In this document: piece after piece, positions 25,181 through 34,394 of the stretch
Layout of the letters: each line of letters begins with the position of its first letter
Position numbering within the stretch: the first letter of the stretch is position 1
Origin: Ignavibacteria bacterium UBA2360
GTDB taxonomy: Bacteria; Bacteroidota; Ignavibacteria; Tepidaquicellales; OLB5
Assembly (NCBI GenBank): GCA_002344125.1
Contig: DDTQ01000011.1
Location: 393,245 to 457,244, forward strand
Reading direction: 5' to 3'
DNA length: 64,000 bases
Translations under genes and position numbers: made by a program
The notes under the pieces: generated by a model
Seen by the model: the letters and a program-made list of their open reading frames with translations, nothing else
Database searches by the model: none
Told to the model about the DNA's origin: nothing

Positions 25181-26143
25181 CTACCCGACAAGTTTTGTTA
25201 TGATTATACTTATTGAAAGCAGCACGCCGAACATCAGCGTAAGCTGGGCTGTCATAGCGTCAAGCATCGCTATTTTGCCTGTATCTTCGATCTTAACACC
25301 TTTGATCATGTTCATATTCTTTAACGCAACAGGAAGCGATAAGAAAACAAGAAGTGACCACACAGAGAGAACATTGAAGACAACAAGTAAAATTACGGTA
25401 AGATAAGCACCGACAATCAAAAATACATATTCCCCTTTGGCGAAGCCTTCGCCAAAAACGGTTGCAAGCGTTTTGATGTTGGCCTTGCGATCGTTAATAA
25501 TATCGCGGAGATTGTTAGCCTGAAGTATACCTGTAACAAGCAAACCCAGGGGAATTGAAATGAGCGCGGCTGAGAGTGAAAATACTCCCGTCAGCGCGTA
25601 GAGTGTACCGGTAACAATTGCGGGACCGTAAAGCAGGAAAATGAATATATCGCCAAGCGCGATATATTTATAGCCAATGGGTCTGCCGGTATAAAAGAAG
25701 CCGCCGACTATACCGATTATTCCAAGCCAAAGCACCATCATGCCGCGATCGAAAATTATCGGCAGACCGAAGAGTACGGCAAGACCGAACAGTATCATAC
25801 CAAAGCGGAACATTTCTTTTGAACTAAGAAGGCCTTCAGGCAGAACCCTTGAACCGCCGAGAGTATCTTTTGCGTCAACACCGTGCTTATAGTCATCAAC
25901 ATCGCTGATAACATTTGAGCCGGCATGCAGGAAAAGCAATGAAATTGCAATGAACGGCATCAAGTACCATGAAACGCTGCCGCCCTGAAGCAATGCAAGC
26001 ATTGCGCCAAGCAGGCAGGGAATAAGCGATGCGGGAAATGAAAACGCTCTAACCGCCTGGAAATAGATCGCGCCCTTTGAAGCCGGTTTGGATGGCTGAT
26101 CGGTTTTGGATGAAGTTTTTGAAGCATTCTGAGCCTCTGACAT
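25181..26143 (-). CDS. menA: UbiA-family prenyltransferase, MenA-like
   Basis: A 320-residue integral membrane protein with about eight or nine helices. The prenyl-diphosphate motif is NVISDVDDYKHGVDAKDT (about 87-104), and a second polar loop NNLRDIINDRKANIKTLA (about 208-225) carries the other metal-binding aspartates. This fits 1,4-dihydroxy-2-naphthoate polyprenyltransferase, which makes demethylmenaquinone. Other menaquinone genes are absent, so a different aromatic acceptor is possible. The first 28 residues are polar and serine/lysine-rich. Confidence 0.85.
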   Translation of the reverse strand: MSEAQNASKTSSKTDQPSKPASKGAIYFQAVRAFSFPASLIPCLLGAMLALLQGGSVSWYLMPFIAISLLFLHAGSNVISDVDDYKHGVDAKDTLGGSRVLPEGLLSSKEMFRFGMILFGLAVLFGLPIIFDRGMMVLWLGIIGIVGGFFYTGRPIGYKYIALGDIFIFLLYGPAIVTGTLYALTGVFSLSAALISIPLGLLVTGILQANNLRDIINDRKANIKTLATVFGEGFAKGEYVFLIVGAYLTVILLVVFNVLSVWSLLVFLSLPVALKNMNMIKGVKIEDTGKIAMLDAMTAQLTLMFGVLLSISIIITKLVG

Positions 26144-26341
26144 ACTAAAAATTAATCCTTTCTATATATAGAATGAAATTATTCAGATACAATTATCAAC
26201 AAAAATAATGATATTTTTCGTAAGGTTAAATTGAAAACGAAAAGTATATTTAAGTTATTGTTTTACACATAATAACTTGCCCAACAAAATGACCTGTTCA
26301 ACGAATATTTAGACTTTTTCTGTTTATTGTTAACGGCTGGC

Positions 26342-27091
26342 TCAATGTTTCGCTTTCTTCTCGTCGGTTCGTTCGAGGAACTGGCGGACAATTGGATCGG
26401 AAGTAGCACGGAGCTCATCAGGTGTTCCGTTGAAGTGCACTTTGCCTTCGAACATCATGGCGACACGGTCGCCGATTTCGTACACGGTAAATATATCGTG
26501 GGTTACAATGATCGATGTTACTTTCGGGTCCTTGCTCCTTGCGACAGAATCCATCAATTCATCAATGGTTTCGCTGGTAATGGGGTCAAGTCCCGTGGTA
26601 GGTTCATCGTATAAAATATACTGCGGGTCTGTTGCTAGCGCCCTTGCAAGTCCAACGCGTTTTCGCATACCGCCTGAAAGCTCTGAAGGCATAAGAATTT
26701 CTGTGCCGGGCAGATCAACCATGCGCAGCTTTTGAGAAACTATGTTATTGATTTCGGGGGCAGGGGTCAAAGTATTTTCGCGCAGTGCTATCCCAACATT
26801 TTCGCCGACAGTCATGGAGTCAAACAGCGCAGCGCTTTGAAAAAGGAATCCGAATTTTTTTCTGATAGCGTAGATCTGTTTTTCGTTCATTGCGGTAATA
26901 TCTTCGCCATCTATGTAGATATGGCCTTCATCGGGCTTAAGAAGCCCGACTATGTGTTTCAGCAGCACAGATTTACCGCATCCGCTCGCGCCGATTATCA
27001 CATTGGTTTTACCTTCTTCGATGTTCAGGTTCACACCGCGAAGAACTTCTTTATTGCCGAAGCTTTTTTTGAGATCTTTTATTTCTATCAT
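26342..27091 (-). CDS. ABC transporter ATPase, MlaF-like
   Basis: A 249-residue ATPase close to MlaF, the energising subunit of lipid-trafficking Mce/Mla transporters. Walker A GASGCGKS (34-41), Q-loop FGFLFQSAALFDSMTV, signature LSGGMRKRVGLARAL, Walker B YILYDEP followed by TTGLDP, and the switch histidine in VTHD are all present. The phenylalanine-rich Q-loop is typical of the Mla subgroup. MlaE and MlaD partners are not next to it in this window, so it acts with subunits coded elsewhere. A TGCGGCTAAAGCCGCA palindrome lies just upstream. Confidence 0.88.
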   Translation of the reverse strand: MIEIKDLKKSFGNKEVLRGVNLNIEEGKTNVIIGASGCGKSVLLKHIVGLLKPDEGHIYIDGEDITAMNEKQIYAIRKKFGFLFQSAALFDSMTVGENVGIALRENTLTPAPEINNIVSQKLRMVDLPGTEILMPSELSGGMRKRVGLARALATDPQYILYDEPTTGLDPITSETIDELMDSVARSKDPKVTSIIVTHDIFTVYEIGDRVAMMFEGKVHFNGTPDELRATSDPIVRQFLERTDEKKAKH

Positions 27092-27101
27092 GTTTTATAA
27101 T

Positions 27102-27117
27102 TGCGGCTAAAGCCGCA
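27102..27117. repeat. REP-like palindrome
   Basis: TGCGGCTAAAGCCGCA, a single module of the TAAA-loop palindrome family, 10 bp upstream of the MlaF-like start codon. Confidence 0.6.
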
Positions 27118-27325
27118 GACTTTAATTTATACTTATAACCACGGTTTAAACATTCCGTTTCAATATATCAATTCATCATTCAGATTCAAATTCTACTTCA
27201 CAAAACTAAGATCTATGAAAATTAATTTAAGGACTAATTTAATCTTTTTCAACGATCAAAAGGCTTTAATAGAAAGTACCAATAATAATTCAAAATTGAA
27301 GATGCAAATTGCTAATTGTTAATAA

Positions 27326-28591
27326 CTAATTGTTAATTTTCAATTGCTGTCTAACAATTTCGAGCGCCATTTTTGCCATAATATCCTTATTTCTTAAACG
27401 GTCTTTTGTGAATATAAAATCCTGCGCAAATGTTACATTGCTGTCACTGTATCCAATCCAAACGTAACCAATAGGTTTACCGGGTCTTGCGCCTGTTGGT
27501 CCGGCAATGCCCGTTACTGAAATCCCAATATCAGTTTTGGAGCGTCTGCGTATGCCTGAAGCCATTTCTTCGGCAACTTTTTTGCTAACCGCGCCGTAGG
27601 CTTTGAGTGTTTTAGCTTTCACCCCAAGCAGCCTTCGTTTGGCTTCGTTGGAGTAGGCAACAATTGCATCCATGACGTAATCGGCACTGCCTCCAATATC
27701 AGTAAGCTTTGAGGCAATGAGTCCGCCGGTACATGATTCTGCAACTGCAATTGTGAGATCTCTTTTTTTAAGCATTATACCAACCGTTTTTTCAATCGGG
27801 CTTTCGTCAGAGGAGTAGATATAGTTACCTGCTTTTTTCCGAAGCAGTTTTTCTGCTTCAGCGATAAGCTTTTTGGCAGTTTGTCTGGTTTTAGCAGTTG
27901 CCGTTATTCTAAGCCTTACTTCGTAGTTCGAAGGAAGAAAAGCGAGCTTTACTTCAAATCCTCTGCCTTTACGTACGATCTTACTTATATCGCCTATTTT
28001 TTCAGCCAGCACCGATTCTCCAATGCCAATTGTGTGAAGAGTTTTCTGTGAAATCACCCGGGTGATCTTCTTCTTATACTTCTTTTCCAGGTACGGAAAG
28101 AGCCCGGTTTGGCTGATATATTTCATTTCATAGGGAACGCCCGGCATAACGCAAAACACTTTTCCTTCTTTATCGATGAGCAGACCCGGTGCGGTGCCGG
28201 TCTTATTTTCCAATACCCTTGCAACATCAGGTACCAGAGCTTGTCCTATATTAGCCGCAGGCATTGGAATATTTCTGCGGGCAAATATACTTCTGACATG
28301 CTTCAGGACTTTTTGGTTAAGCACGAATTTACTTTTGAAGAATTTGGCGACTGTTCTAACGGTTATATCATCATGCGTGGGTCCGAGTCCGCCGGTAACC
28401 ACAATAACATCAGCATCCTTTATGGAGCGTTTGAATTCTTTAAGGATCTCATTTTCATCATCGGGTATGGTTACAGTACGGAGCGCCGGAATGCCGAGAT
28501 CAAGTAATTCTTTGCCAAGCCATGCAGCGTTGGTATTCACAACCTGCCCGATCAAGACCTCGTCACCAATTGATATTATTATAGACTTCAT
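27326..28591 (-). CDS. cinA: CinA: competence/damage-inducible protein, NMN amidase
   Basis: A 421-residue two-domain CinA. The N-terminal MoCF-like part (about 1-170: IISIGDEVLIGQVVNTNAAW, VVTGGLGPTHDDITV) is linked to ADP-ribose pyrophosphatase activity. The C-terminal part (about 260-421: IAVAESCTGGLIASKLTDIG, VSVTGIAGPTGARPGKPIG) is the nicotinamide-mononucleotide deamidase of the PncC type, with S and C of AESCTGG at the active site. It lies downstream of pgsA and pgpA on the same strand and probably shares their transcript. Confidence 0.95.
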   Translation of the reverse strand: MKSIIISIGDEVLIGQVVNTNAAWLGKELLDLGIPALRTVTIPDDENEILKEFKRSIKDADVIVVTGGLGPTHDDITVRTVAKFFKSKFVLNQKVLKHVRSIFARRNIPMPAANIGQALVPDVARVLENKTGTAPGLLIDKEGKVFCVMPGVPYEMKYISQTGLFPYLEKKYKKKITRVISQKTLHTIGIGESVLAEKIGDISKIVRKGRGFEVKLAFLPSNYEVRLRITATAKTRQTAKKLIAEAEKLLRKKAGNYIYSSDESPIEKTVGIMLKKRDLTIAVAESCTGGLIASKLTDIGGSADYVMDAIVAYSNEAKRRLLGVKAKTLKAYGAVSKKVAEEMASGIRRRSKTDIGISVTGIAGPTGARPGKPIGYVWIGYSDSNVTFAQDFIFTKDRLRNKDIMAKMALEIVRQQLKINN

Positions 28592-28654
28592 GAAGTAATT
28601 ACGGTAAGAATAATTTCACACAGCTAATGGCTTACTCTTAAATAAAATTTCACA

Positions 28655-29236
28655 TTAACCCAGGTACACTCTTAAAAACTGGTACCATGCAAGGTGGGTA
28701 AGCACCGCTGAAAAGATACCCGCGTAGAGCCCTGCCGCCAGATCATCCATCATAATTCCGAAACCTGAATCTTTGTTATCGAAGTACTTAGCGGGTTCAA
28801 GCTTTACGATATCGAAAAAGCGGAAAGCGAAAAATCCGATGATTCCGAAAACCAGCTTGGTATCAAAGGCGGTAGCCGGATCAAATGACTTGAATGGAAA
28901 AAAGAGCTCGAATACAATTGAACCAATTAAATAGGTAAAGAGCTGACCCGCTACCTCATCAATGACAATTTGCGGCGCATCTTCACCATAGCGGCCTTTC
29001 ATTTTTTCAGCGCAAAAGATACCGACAATAAATATAAGCAGAAGAACAAGACTGAGGTAATAAAACTCAGACATCTTGGGGGCAAGATACAGTCCGAACC
29101 CGATGAGTGACCCAAAAGTGCCGGAAGCTACGGGAATGAACCCGATGAAGAATCCGCTGCCAAGCAAAGTGATAATGAAGGGAACCTTAACTTCTTCATT
29201 AACCGGATTTTGTTCTTTTATTAATCTGAATGCCAT
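28655..29236 (-). CDS. pgpA: Phosphatidylglycerophosphatase A
   Basis: A 193-residue membrane protein matching PgpA, which removes the phosphate from phosphatidylglycerol phosphate. Conserved blocks are FIPVASGTFGSLIGFGLYL (about 36-54), PQIVIDEVAGQLFT (about 87-100) and the C-terminal IMMDDLAAGLYAG with paired aspartates. About four transmembrane helices are predicted. The preceding gene is pgsA, whose product makes the substrate, with 37 bases between. cinA follows after 63 bases. Confidence 0.93.
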   Translation of the reverse strand: MAFRLIKEQNPVNEEVKVPFIITLLGSGFFIGFIPVASGTFGSLIGFGLYLAPKMSEFYYLSLVLLLIFIVGIFCAEKMKGRYGEDAPQIVIDEVAGQLFTYLIGSIVFELFFPFKSFDPATAFDTKLVFGIIGFFAFRFFDIVKLEPAKYFDNKDSGFGIMMDDLAAGLYAGIFSAVLTHLAWYQFLRVYLG

Positions 29237-29273
29237 TTATGCTATTTTGAAGCTTTGTATGAAATTATAATTG

Positions 29274-29897
29274 TTAATTAAATGTTTGTTTTTCTATGTT
29301 TTCGCCTGATTCAAAAATATACGCAATACCACTCGCGGCGGTAAGTAAGGTAATCAGAAGCAATATATAATAATTAATCTGTGAATGCAAATATGCATTT
29401 ATACTGAGGCTTACCGTGCTGCCTGAGGCTATCGCCGAAATTGATATCATAGCCAGGATCAGAAAAATGAATATCATTTGAATGAACGTTTTGGTTTTAG
29501 ATATCATTGATGTTCTGAAATCCTTGCCTCTGAGTTCCTGAATGCTTCTTGCAGCCGTTAACACAATATCCCTTAAAATAATCACAGCTATCAGGAAAAT
29601 AAACGGTACAGGTTCTGATGAACCGAAAAAATCCGGGTTCTTTTGTTTTATAAGAAAAAACCCGATGAATGCCGCTGAGGTAAGTATCTTATCGGCAAGC
29701 GGATCGATAAACTGACCCCATCTTGTTTTAAAGCCGTAACGGCGGGCGTACCAGCCATCATACCAATCGGTAAGCGCAGCAACTGTATAAACAAAGAACG
29801 ATGCCGAGACAAGCGCCGCAGAATCTGAAACGAACAGGTAAAGAAATACCGGCGCGAGCAGTATTCTAATGAGGCTTAACGTATTCGGAAAATTCAT
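29274..29897 (-). CDS. pgsA: CDP-diacylglycerol-glycerol-3-phosphate phosphatidyltransferase
   Basis: A 207-residue inner-membrane enzyme of the CDP-alcohol phosphatidyltransferase family. The catalytic pattern D-G-x2-A-R-x8-G-x3-D-x3-D is complete within DWYDGWYARR (about 43-52) and GQFIDPLADK (about 61-70). The N-terminus NFPNTLSLIRILLAPVF is typical of PgsA. It makes phosphatidylglycerol phosphate and is directly followed by pgpA, the next enzyme. Confidence 0.93.
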   Translation of the reverse strand: MNFPNTLSLIRILLAPVFLYLFVSDSAALVSASFFVYTVAALTDWYDGWYARRYGFKTRWGQFIDPLADKILTSAAFIGFFLIKQKNPDFFGSSEPVPFIFLIAVIILRDIVLTAARSIQELRGKDFRTSMISKTKTFIQMIFIFLILAMISISAIASGSTVSLSINAYLHSQINYYILLLITLLTAASGIAYIFESGENIEKQTFN

Positions 29898-30003
29898 GTT
29901 TTTTGATTTCGGATTGCGGATTTATAGATTTCGGATCTTTACTGAATAATTTTTATTGTGAACTTTGCTTCCGCAATCAACAATCCGAAATCCGCAAAAA
30001 ATA

Positions 30004-31218
30004 TTAACCCCGTTCAATGATCGTCGCAATTCCCTGTCCCACTCCAATACACATAGTGGCCAGGCCGTACCTAAGATTCCTTTTTTCCATTTCATGCAGC
30101 AGTGTGGTTATTATTCTTGCCCCGCTCATACCCAGCGGATGTCCGAGCGCGATTGCGCCGCCATTAACATTGACTTTATTCACATCAAGACCTAATTCAT
30201 CAATGCATGCAAGTGACTGCGCCGCAAAAGCTTCGTTGAGCTCAATAAGATCGATCTGTTCAAGTTTCAGTCCGGCGCGTTCCAGCGCTTTACGGGCTGC
30301 CGGGATAGGACCGAGCCCCATGCAGTCAGGTTCTACACCGGCAACTGCGCTTGAAATTATCCGGGCGCGTTTTGTAAGGCCAAGCTCATCAGCTTTTTCA
30401 GCTGAGGCAAGCAGCAGGGCGCAAGCGCCATCATTTACGCCGCTTGAATTACCTGCGGTTACTGTTCCGCCTTCTTTGGCGAATGCCGGCTTGAGCTTAG
30501 CGAGTTTATCCATGGTAGTATCAAACCTGGGGAACTCATCAACATCAAACACGTGCGTTTCCTTTTTTGTAATAATTTCCACGGGGGTAATTTCGTTCCT
30601 GAACTTACCACCAAATATCGCATCTTTGGCTTTCTGCTGCGAGTGCATGGCGAACTCATCCTGTCTTTCACGGGAGAGGTTATACCGCTTAGCGACATTT
30701 TCCGCGGTTTCACCCATTGAATACGGGTAATACATTTTAGCGAGTTTAGGATTTGTAAAACGCCAGCCAATAGTAGTATCGTAAACAGCATTTGTTCTTG
30801 TGAAAGCTTCTGCTGCTTTAGGCATCACAAAAGGGGCTCGTGTCATGGATTCCGTTCCGCCTGCAATCATCACATCCCCTTCACCGAGAGCGATTGCTCT
30901 TGCCGCATCTATTACAGCCTGCATACCTGAGCCGCAGAGTCGGTTGACTGTAACACCGCCGACGCTAATTGGGAGTCCGGCCAGCAGCACACTCATTCTT
31001 GCAACATTGCGGTTATCTTCGCCTGCCTGGTTTGCGCAGCCGAGGACGGCGTCTTCTATTATATCTTTTGAGATACCTTTATCTTCGAGAGTACGTTTAA
31101 CAACTTCTTTGATAACACCGGCAGCGAGGTCATCGGGTCTTATATCTTTTAAATTTCCGCCATATTTACCAATCGGCGTACGCGCCGCATCAACAATAAA
31201 CACTTCTTTTTTATGCAT
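30004..31218 (-). CDS. Acetyl-CoA C-acyltransferase (thiolase)
   Basis: A 404-residue thiolase. The acyl-accepting cysteine is C95 in [12 protein letters not shown], the histidine lies in [17 protein letters not shown] (about 350-366) and the second cysteine in TMCIGVGQG near the C-terminus. The sequence is of the beta-ketoadipyl-CoA/acetyl-CoA acyltransferase type (FadA/PcaF). Substrate chain length cannot be read from the sequence. No other beta-oxidation gene is adjacent; the pgsA-pgpA-cinA genes follow 106 bases downstream. A long antisense frame (30017-30730) is a shadow. Confidence 0.94.
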   Translation of the reverse strand: MHKKEVFIVDAARTPIGKYGGNLKDIRPDDLAAGVIKEVVKRTLEDKGISKDIIEDAVLGCANQAGEDNRNVARMSVLLAGLPISVGGVTVNRLCGSGMQAVIDAARAIALGEGDVMIAGGTESMTRAPFVMPKAAEAFTRTNAVYDTTIGWRFTNPKLAKMYYPYSMGETAENVAKRYNLSRERQDEFAMHSQQKAKDAIFGGKFRNEITPVEIITKKETHVFDVDEFPRFDTTMDKLAKLKPAFAKEGGTVTAGNSSGVNDGACALLLASAEKADELGLTKRARIISSAVAGVEPDCMGLGPIPAARKALERAGLKLEQIDLIELNEAFAAQSLACIDELGLDVNKVNVNGGAIALGHPLGMSGARIITTLLHEMEKRNLRYGLATMCIGVGQGIATIIERG

Positions 31219-31367
31219 TTAGATACTTAAAATATACTTGATTTTATAAATAATATTTCGCTAAATTACTTAATTATCACGCGTTAAACAAGGTAGAGGA
31301 AATTACGGGTAGTTCCTGCGGACTACTGCCTTAGGGAATATTATTTCTGATATTGTAAACGCAAAAA

Positions 31368-32876
31368 ATGTATACTGATCTCAGGTTACGTTTCGATAAT
31401 TTTAAACCTATAACTGAAAATGCCCTTTCAGCAGTTAAATCATTTCAAATAATACACAAAGATGATCTTGAAAGAACTGGTCTTAACTTTATAAGAGGCG
31501 GTAACTTTCGCAAAGCAGCGCATTGTTTGGAACAATGCGCGGATGAAGCGTGGAAAAACTATGAAATTTCCAGGGCTGAAAAAATCTACAAGAAAATATT
31601 ATCATATACTGATAACAATGCACTAGCTACGCGGATATATTTCAAACTGGGAGATATTTATTCGCACACGGGGAAAACAGAAAGTGCTGAAGAAAGCTAC
31701 AAGTCGGCATACGTGCTTGCAAAAAGTCATAAGTGTGAAAATACAAAGGCGAAGGTACTGATAAAATCGGGTGACCTTTATTTTAAGAACGGGAATTTAG
31801 TCAAATCTCTGGCTGAATACAGGAAAGCCAGAAGATATGCAGCCAAAACCAACGATCCGGAAATAAACTCAATGGTTTACCGCGGAATGGGTATCAATTT
31901 CCGGGCAAGAAAAAAATATTATATAGCACAAAGATATTTTAAATGTGAGCTTAAGGAAGCGATAACTGCAAATAATGATGAATTGTATTACAGAGCATTT
32001 GAAAATATTGGAATTAGCTATAATCATCAGGCAAAGGGTGATATAGCACTAACGTTCTTCAAAAAAGCATTAGTAATTGCCGAACAATTAAACAACAAGA
32101 CATATCTCGCGAATTGCTATCTGAATATTGGAAAGATATATTTCAATGAAGGGGATTATGATAGTGCGTTAAGCCAGTTTAAACTGGCAATTCAACTAAG
32201 TAAAAAGAATAAAGATCTGGCAAACTATCCAATAGCTCTTGGTAATATTGCAAATATATATATGCTGCAAAAAGAATACATTAAAGCTCATAAATGTTTT
32301 AAGTTGCTGCACTCCATTTATGTAAGTGAAAAAAATGAAACAGGATTAATTTTTACATTAAGTTCACTTGGAAATATTTCACTTTTAACCAAAAAATTCA
32401 ATAAGGCAATAAGTTATTATAAGAAAAGTATAAGGCAAAACGATGTATATGGTTCAAAAAGAGGGTTATCTCTTTCATTAGGGAATCTTGGTTTATGCTA
32501 TAGATATACCAAGCAATATAGAAAGGCCATTTCAAGTTTTGAAGCCCAAATGAAAATTGATAAAAATATTAACAATACAGAAGGTTATATGAGAGGCTTG
32601 TTAAATATATCAACTGTATATGTTCGAACTGAAAAATTTAAGCAAGCAATATTCAATTACACAAAAGTGATTAAAACCGCTAAAAAAAAAGGCCTAAAAA
32701 GACATTTAACAATTGCACTGAATAATTTAGCTGAATTACATTTTAACTTAAAGAATATTCACAAAGCAATAGAGTATAATAATGAAGCCAAAAAAATTGC
32801 TGACAGAACAAACAACAAAGAGGATCTAGAGAATATAAAATGTTTAAACAAAAAAATGAGAAATTTCAGAAACTAA
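31368..32876 (+). CDS. Tetratricopeptide-repeat protein
   Basis: A 502-residue protein made almost entirely of TPRs, about eleven or twelve units (for example GDIYSHTGKTESAEESYKSA, IGISYNHQAKGDIALTFFKK, LGNISLLTKKFNKAISYYKK). The N-terminal 55 residues are not repeats. No signal peptide, DNA-binding or kinase domain is fused, so it is probably a soluble protein-interaction scaffold. Codon use is more AT-rich in the last two-thirds. A small unknown gene follows 11 bases downstream and is likely co-transcribed. Confidence 0.85.
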   Translation: MYTDLRLRFDNFKPITENALSAVKSFQIIHKDDLERTGLNFIRGGNFRKAAHCLEQCADEAWKNYEISRAEKIYKKILSYTDNNALATRIYFKLGDIYSHTGKTESAEESYKSAYVLAKSHKCENTKAKVLIKSGDLYFKNGNLVKSLAEYRKARRYAAKTNDPEINSMVYRGMGINFRARKKYYIAQRYFKCELKEAITANNDELYYRAFENIGISYNHQAKGDIALTFFKKALVIAEQLNNKTYLANCYLNIGKIYFNEGDYDSALSQFKLAIQLSKKNKDLANYPIALGNIANIYMLQKEYIKAHKCFKLLHSIYVSEKNETGLIFTLSSLGNISLLTKKFNKAISYYKKSIRQNDVYGSKRGLSLSLGNLGLCYRYTKQYRKAISSFEAQMKIDKNINNTEGYMRGLLNISTVYVRTEKFKQAIFNYTKVIKTAKKKGLKRHLTIALNNLAELHFNLKNIHKAIEYNNEAKKIADRTNNKEDLENIKCLNKKMRNFRN

Positions 32877-32887
32877 ACTAATATATT

Positions 32888-33253
32888 ATGACAACATTAT
32901 TTTTAAAGAACAATTCAAAAGTTGAAGTGAGTTTTGTTATTATGACATCACGCAGAACTGACCCACTGTATACCAGCACGCTATATAAGGGATGTGGAAG
33001 TATTTTGGAGCTGGGTGAAGATACAGTAATTGAAATCATAACTGAAGATTATTACGTTTTAAAAAAAGTTGAAGCCGATTTAGGGCATTGTTTTCCAGAT
33101 AACGAAGTGATCATATACAGGCTTGACAATTATCATACCCCAAGAGGAATGCATATTTTAGATCCAGACAATACTCTTATTGGCGTTGAAATGAGAGATG
33201 GAAGTAAAGTGAAGCCGAAATCTTCAAATAAAATCAAGAAGAAAAATAGATAG
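32888..33253 (+). CDS. Hypothetical protein
   Basis: A 121-residue protein of unknown family. It appears beta-rich in the middle (EVSFVIMTSRR, DTVIEIITEDYYVL, EVIIYRLDNYHTP) with a lysine-rich C-terminus (KPKSSNKIKKKNR). No signal peptide. It is 11 bases behind the TPR gene and three bases short of the stop of a convergent minus-strand gene. Confidence 0.65.
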   Translation: MTTLFLKNNSKVEVSFVIMTSRRTDPLYTSTLYKGCGSILELGEDTVIEIITEDYYVLKKVEADLGHCFPDNEVIIYRLDNYHTPRGMHILDPDNTLIGVEMRDGSKVKPKSSNKIKKKNR

Positions 33254-33256
33254 TGG

Positions 33257-33775
33257 TTAACCAAGAACTTTCACCTTCTTCCAATATTCCCGGGCGGCTT
33301 TTTTATCGCCGCCCGTGTTGGCGGAAATTTTTAGATTTTCGATGTAATACTTCCGGTAATAAAAAATCCGATCTTTCTTCTTTGCTTTATCGAGTTCATT
33401 TTCTGTTTGTTTAAGCAGCATCATAAAACTCTTTCGGTTTTGATTTTTAAGAAAAATTTCCAGAAGCCGAATGTTCTTTTCCATCCTGTTATATTCATAT
33501 TCCTTTTGCAATTGAAACTCCTCAACCAGTTTTACAAATCCGGCAATGACCATTCTTAGATTTGCCTCACTATGTTTTTCATTTCCAAACACAACTTCAG
33601 CTAATTTATCTTTAGAAAAGATATCGTCTGAATCTCCGTTATTTTTAAGAAACAACCAAAGCTTTTTTATCCTTTCACTTTTATTAAAGTAGGGTGAGTA
33701 AACTAAATCATCAAAGCGTTTAAAATCTTTGTGACTTAAAGAACAAAACACCTCAAATAATCTTGATCTTAGCAT
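33257..33775 (-). CDS. Short member of the helical-repeat family (member 3)
   Basis: A 172-residue protein that matches only the N-terminal third of the proteins at 14186, 17995 and 34395: RSRLFEVFCSLSHKDFKRFD, SPYFNKSERIKKLWLFL and the following helices. The C-terminal TPR-like two-thirds are missing and the frame ends at a normal stop after KKVKVLG. It may be a truncated pseudogene or an N-terminal-only regulator of the full-length relatives. The intact start and reading frame argue that it is still translated. Confidence 0.72.
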   Translation of the reverse strand: MLRSRLFEVFCSLSHKDFKRFDDLVYSPYFNKSERIKKLWLFLKNNGDSDDIFSKDKLAEVVFGNEKHSEANLRMVIAGFVKLVEEFQLQKEYEYNRMEKNIRLLEIFLKNQNRKSFMMLLKQTENELDKAKKKDRIFYYRKYYIENLKISANTGGDKKAAREYWKKVKVLG

Positions 33776-33896
33776 ACAAAAAAAAGTTAATTTTTATACA
33801 AATTCCATTTTGCAAATATACGCAATAAACTTCGATTTTTGCCCCATAATACAATGTATAAGCGTTTTCTTGATTTGCAAAATATAATTTTTCTTA

Positions 33897-33927
33897 TTGG
33901 TTTGGCGCAATCGCCCGGTTAACTTTG
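33897..33927 (+). promoter_or_regulatory. Promoter (TTG-N20-TAACTTTG) of the small secreted peptide
   Basis: TTG at 33897-33899 and TAACTTTG at 33920-33927, separated by 20 bases. Start of transcription near 33934, leaving a leader of about 148 nt before the ATG at 34082. Confidence 0.72.
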
Positions 33928-33961
33928 TGACGTATTCAATTTTCTCCTGCCGGCAGTTTGA

Positions 33962-34051
33962 GGAAATCTGAAACGGTGAGAACAAGCGGCGTTTTGAAAA
34001 GGCCGTGTAAACCACCGCGCAGGCGGGGCAGAAGCCCCGGCGTAAATTTCC
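33962..34051 (+). ncRNA. Structured three-way-junction leader
   Basis: GGAAAT (33962-33967) pairs with ATTTCC (34046-34051) to close a junction. One arm is CGGTG (33974-33978) with CACCG (34013-34017), capped by CGGC (33987-33990)/GCCG (34002-34005). The other arm is GGGGC-AGAA-GCCCC (34025-34038) extended by CGC/GCG. Purine-rich unpaired segments GAGAACAAG and TGTAAA lie in the junction arms. The layout is riboswitch-like, but it does not match the c-di-GMP, TPP, cobalamin or FMN motifs I compared from memory. A ribosome-binding site AGGAG and the small-peptide ATG follow 20-30 bases later. Confidence 0.55.
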
Positions 34052-34081
34052 ATAAAACCAATTTCAATAGGAGAAATTACT

Positions 34082-34276
34082 ATGAAATATTTATCAGCCA
34101 AAGGCTTACTGTTTGGATTGCTGTTTGCCGCAGTTGCAGGTTTGTTTTCAGCGGCAGCGCTTTCGGGTCCGGTTGAGCCGTCCGAAAGAATAAGCCGGAT
34201 GATGCCTGATTCCAACGACGGCGAACCGGGCGATACAACAGATGGCGGTATCCGCAACCCGGGATACGGCCACTAG
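34082..34276 (+). CDS. Small secreted peptide
   Basis: A 64-residue protein with a clear signal peptide (MKYLSAKGLLFGLLFAAVAG through about residue 28). The mature part is only about 36 residues, acidic and glycine/proline-rich (PDSNDGEPGDTTDGG). AGGAG lies 9-13 bases before the ATG, a Bacteroidota-type promoter is present at 33897 and a strong terminator follows at 34333, so it is an independent unit. No family recognised; it may be a processed extracellular or periplasmic peptide. Confidence 0.65.
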   Translation: MKYLSAKGLLFGLLFAAVAGLFSAAALSGPVEPSERISRMMPDSNDGEPGDTTDGGIRNPGYGH

Positions 34277-34332
34277 CAGAAAACGCCTGCAGGCGGTTCA
34301 TGGGTGCTATCCAAAAGCAGGCTAAAAATCAA

Positions 34333-34359
34333 AAAGCGGGGCAGATGCTGCCCCGCTTT
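34333..34359. terminator. Strong bidirectional terminator
   Basis: AAAGCGGGGCAG (34333-34344), a three-base loop, CTGCCCCGCTTT (34348-34359). It separates the plus-strand peptide gene from the minus-strand gene ending at 34395. Confidence 0.8.
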
Positions 34360-34394
34360 AAATTTAGTTTCGCGGCAAAAGAAATTCATACATG

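Noticed and set aside
30017..30730. 237-codon open frame on the plus strand
   Set aside because: Entirely antisense to the thiolase gene, with Ser/Pro-rich translation typical of a shadow frame.
33962..34051. Known riboswitch (c-di-GMP-I, TPP, cobalamin or FMN)
   Set aside because: Required conserved core strings of these classes, as I remember them, are absent; it is kept as an unclassified structured leader instead.
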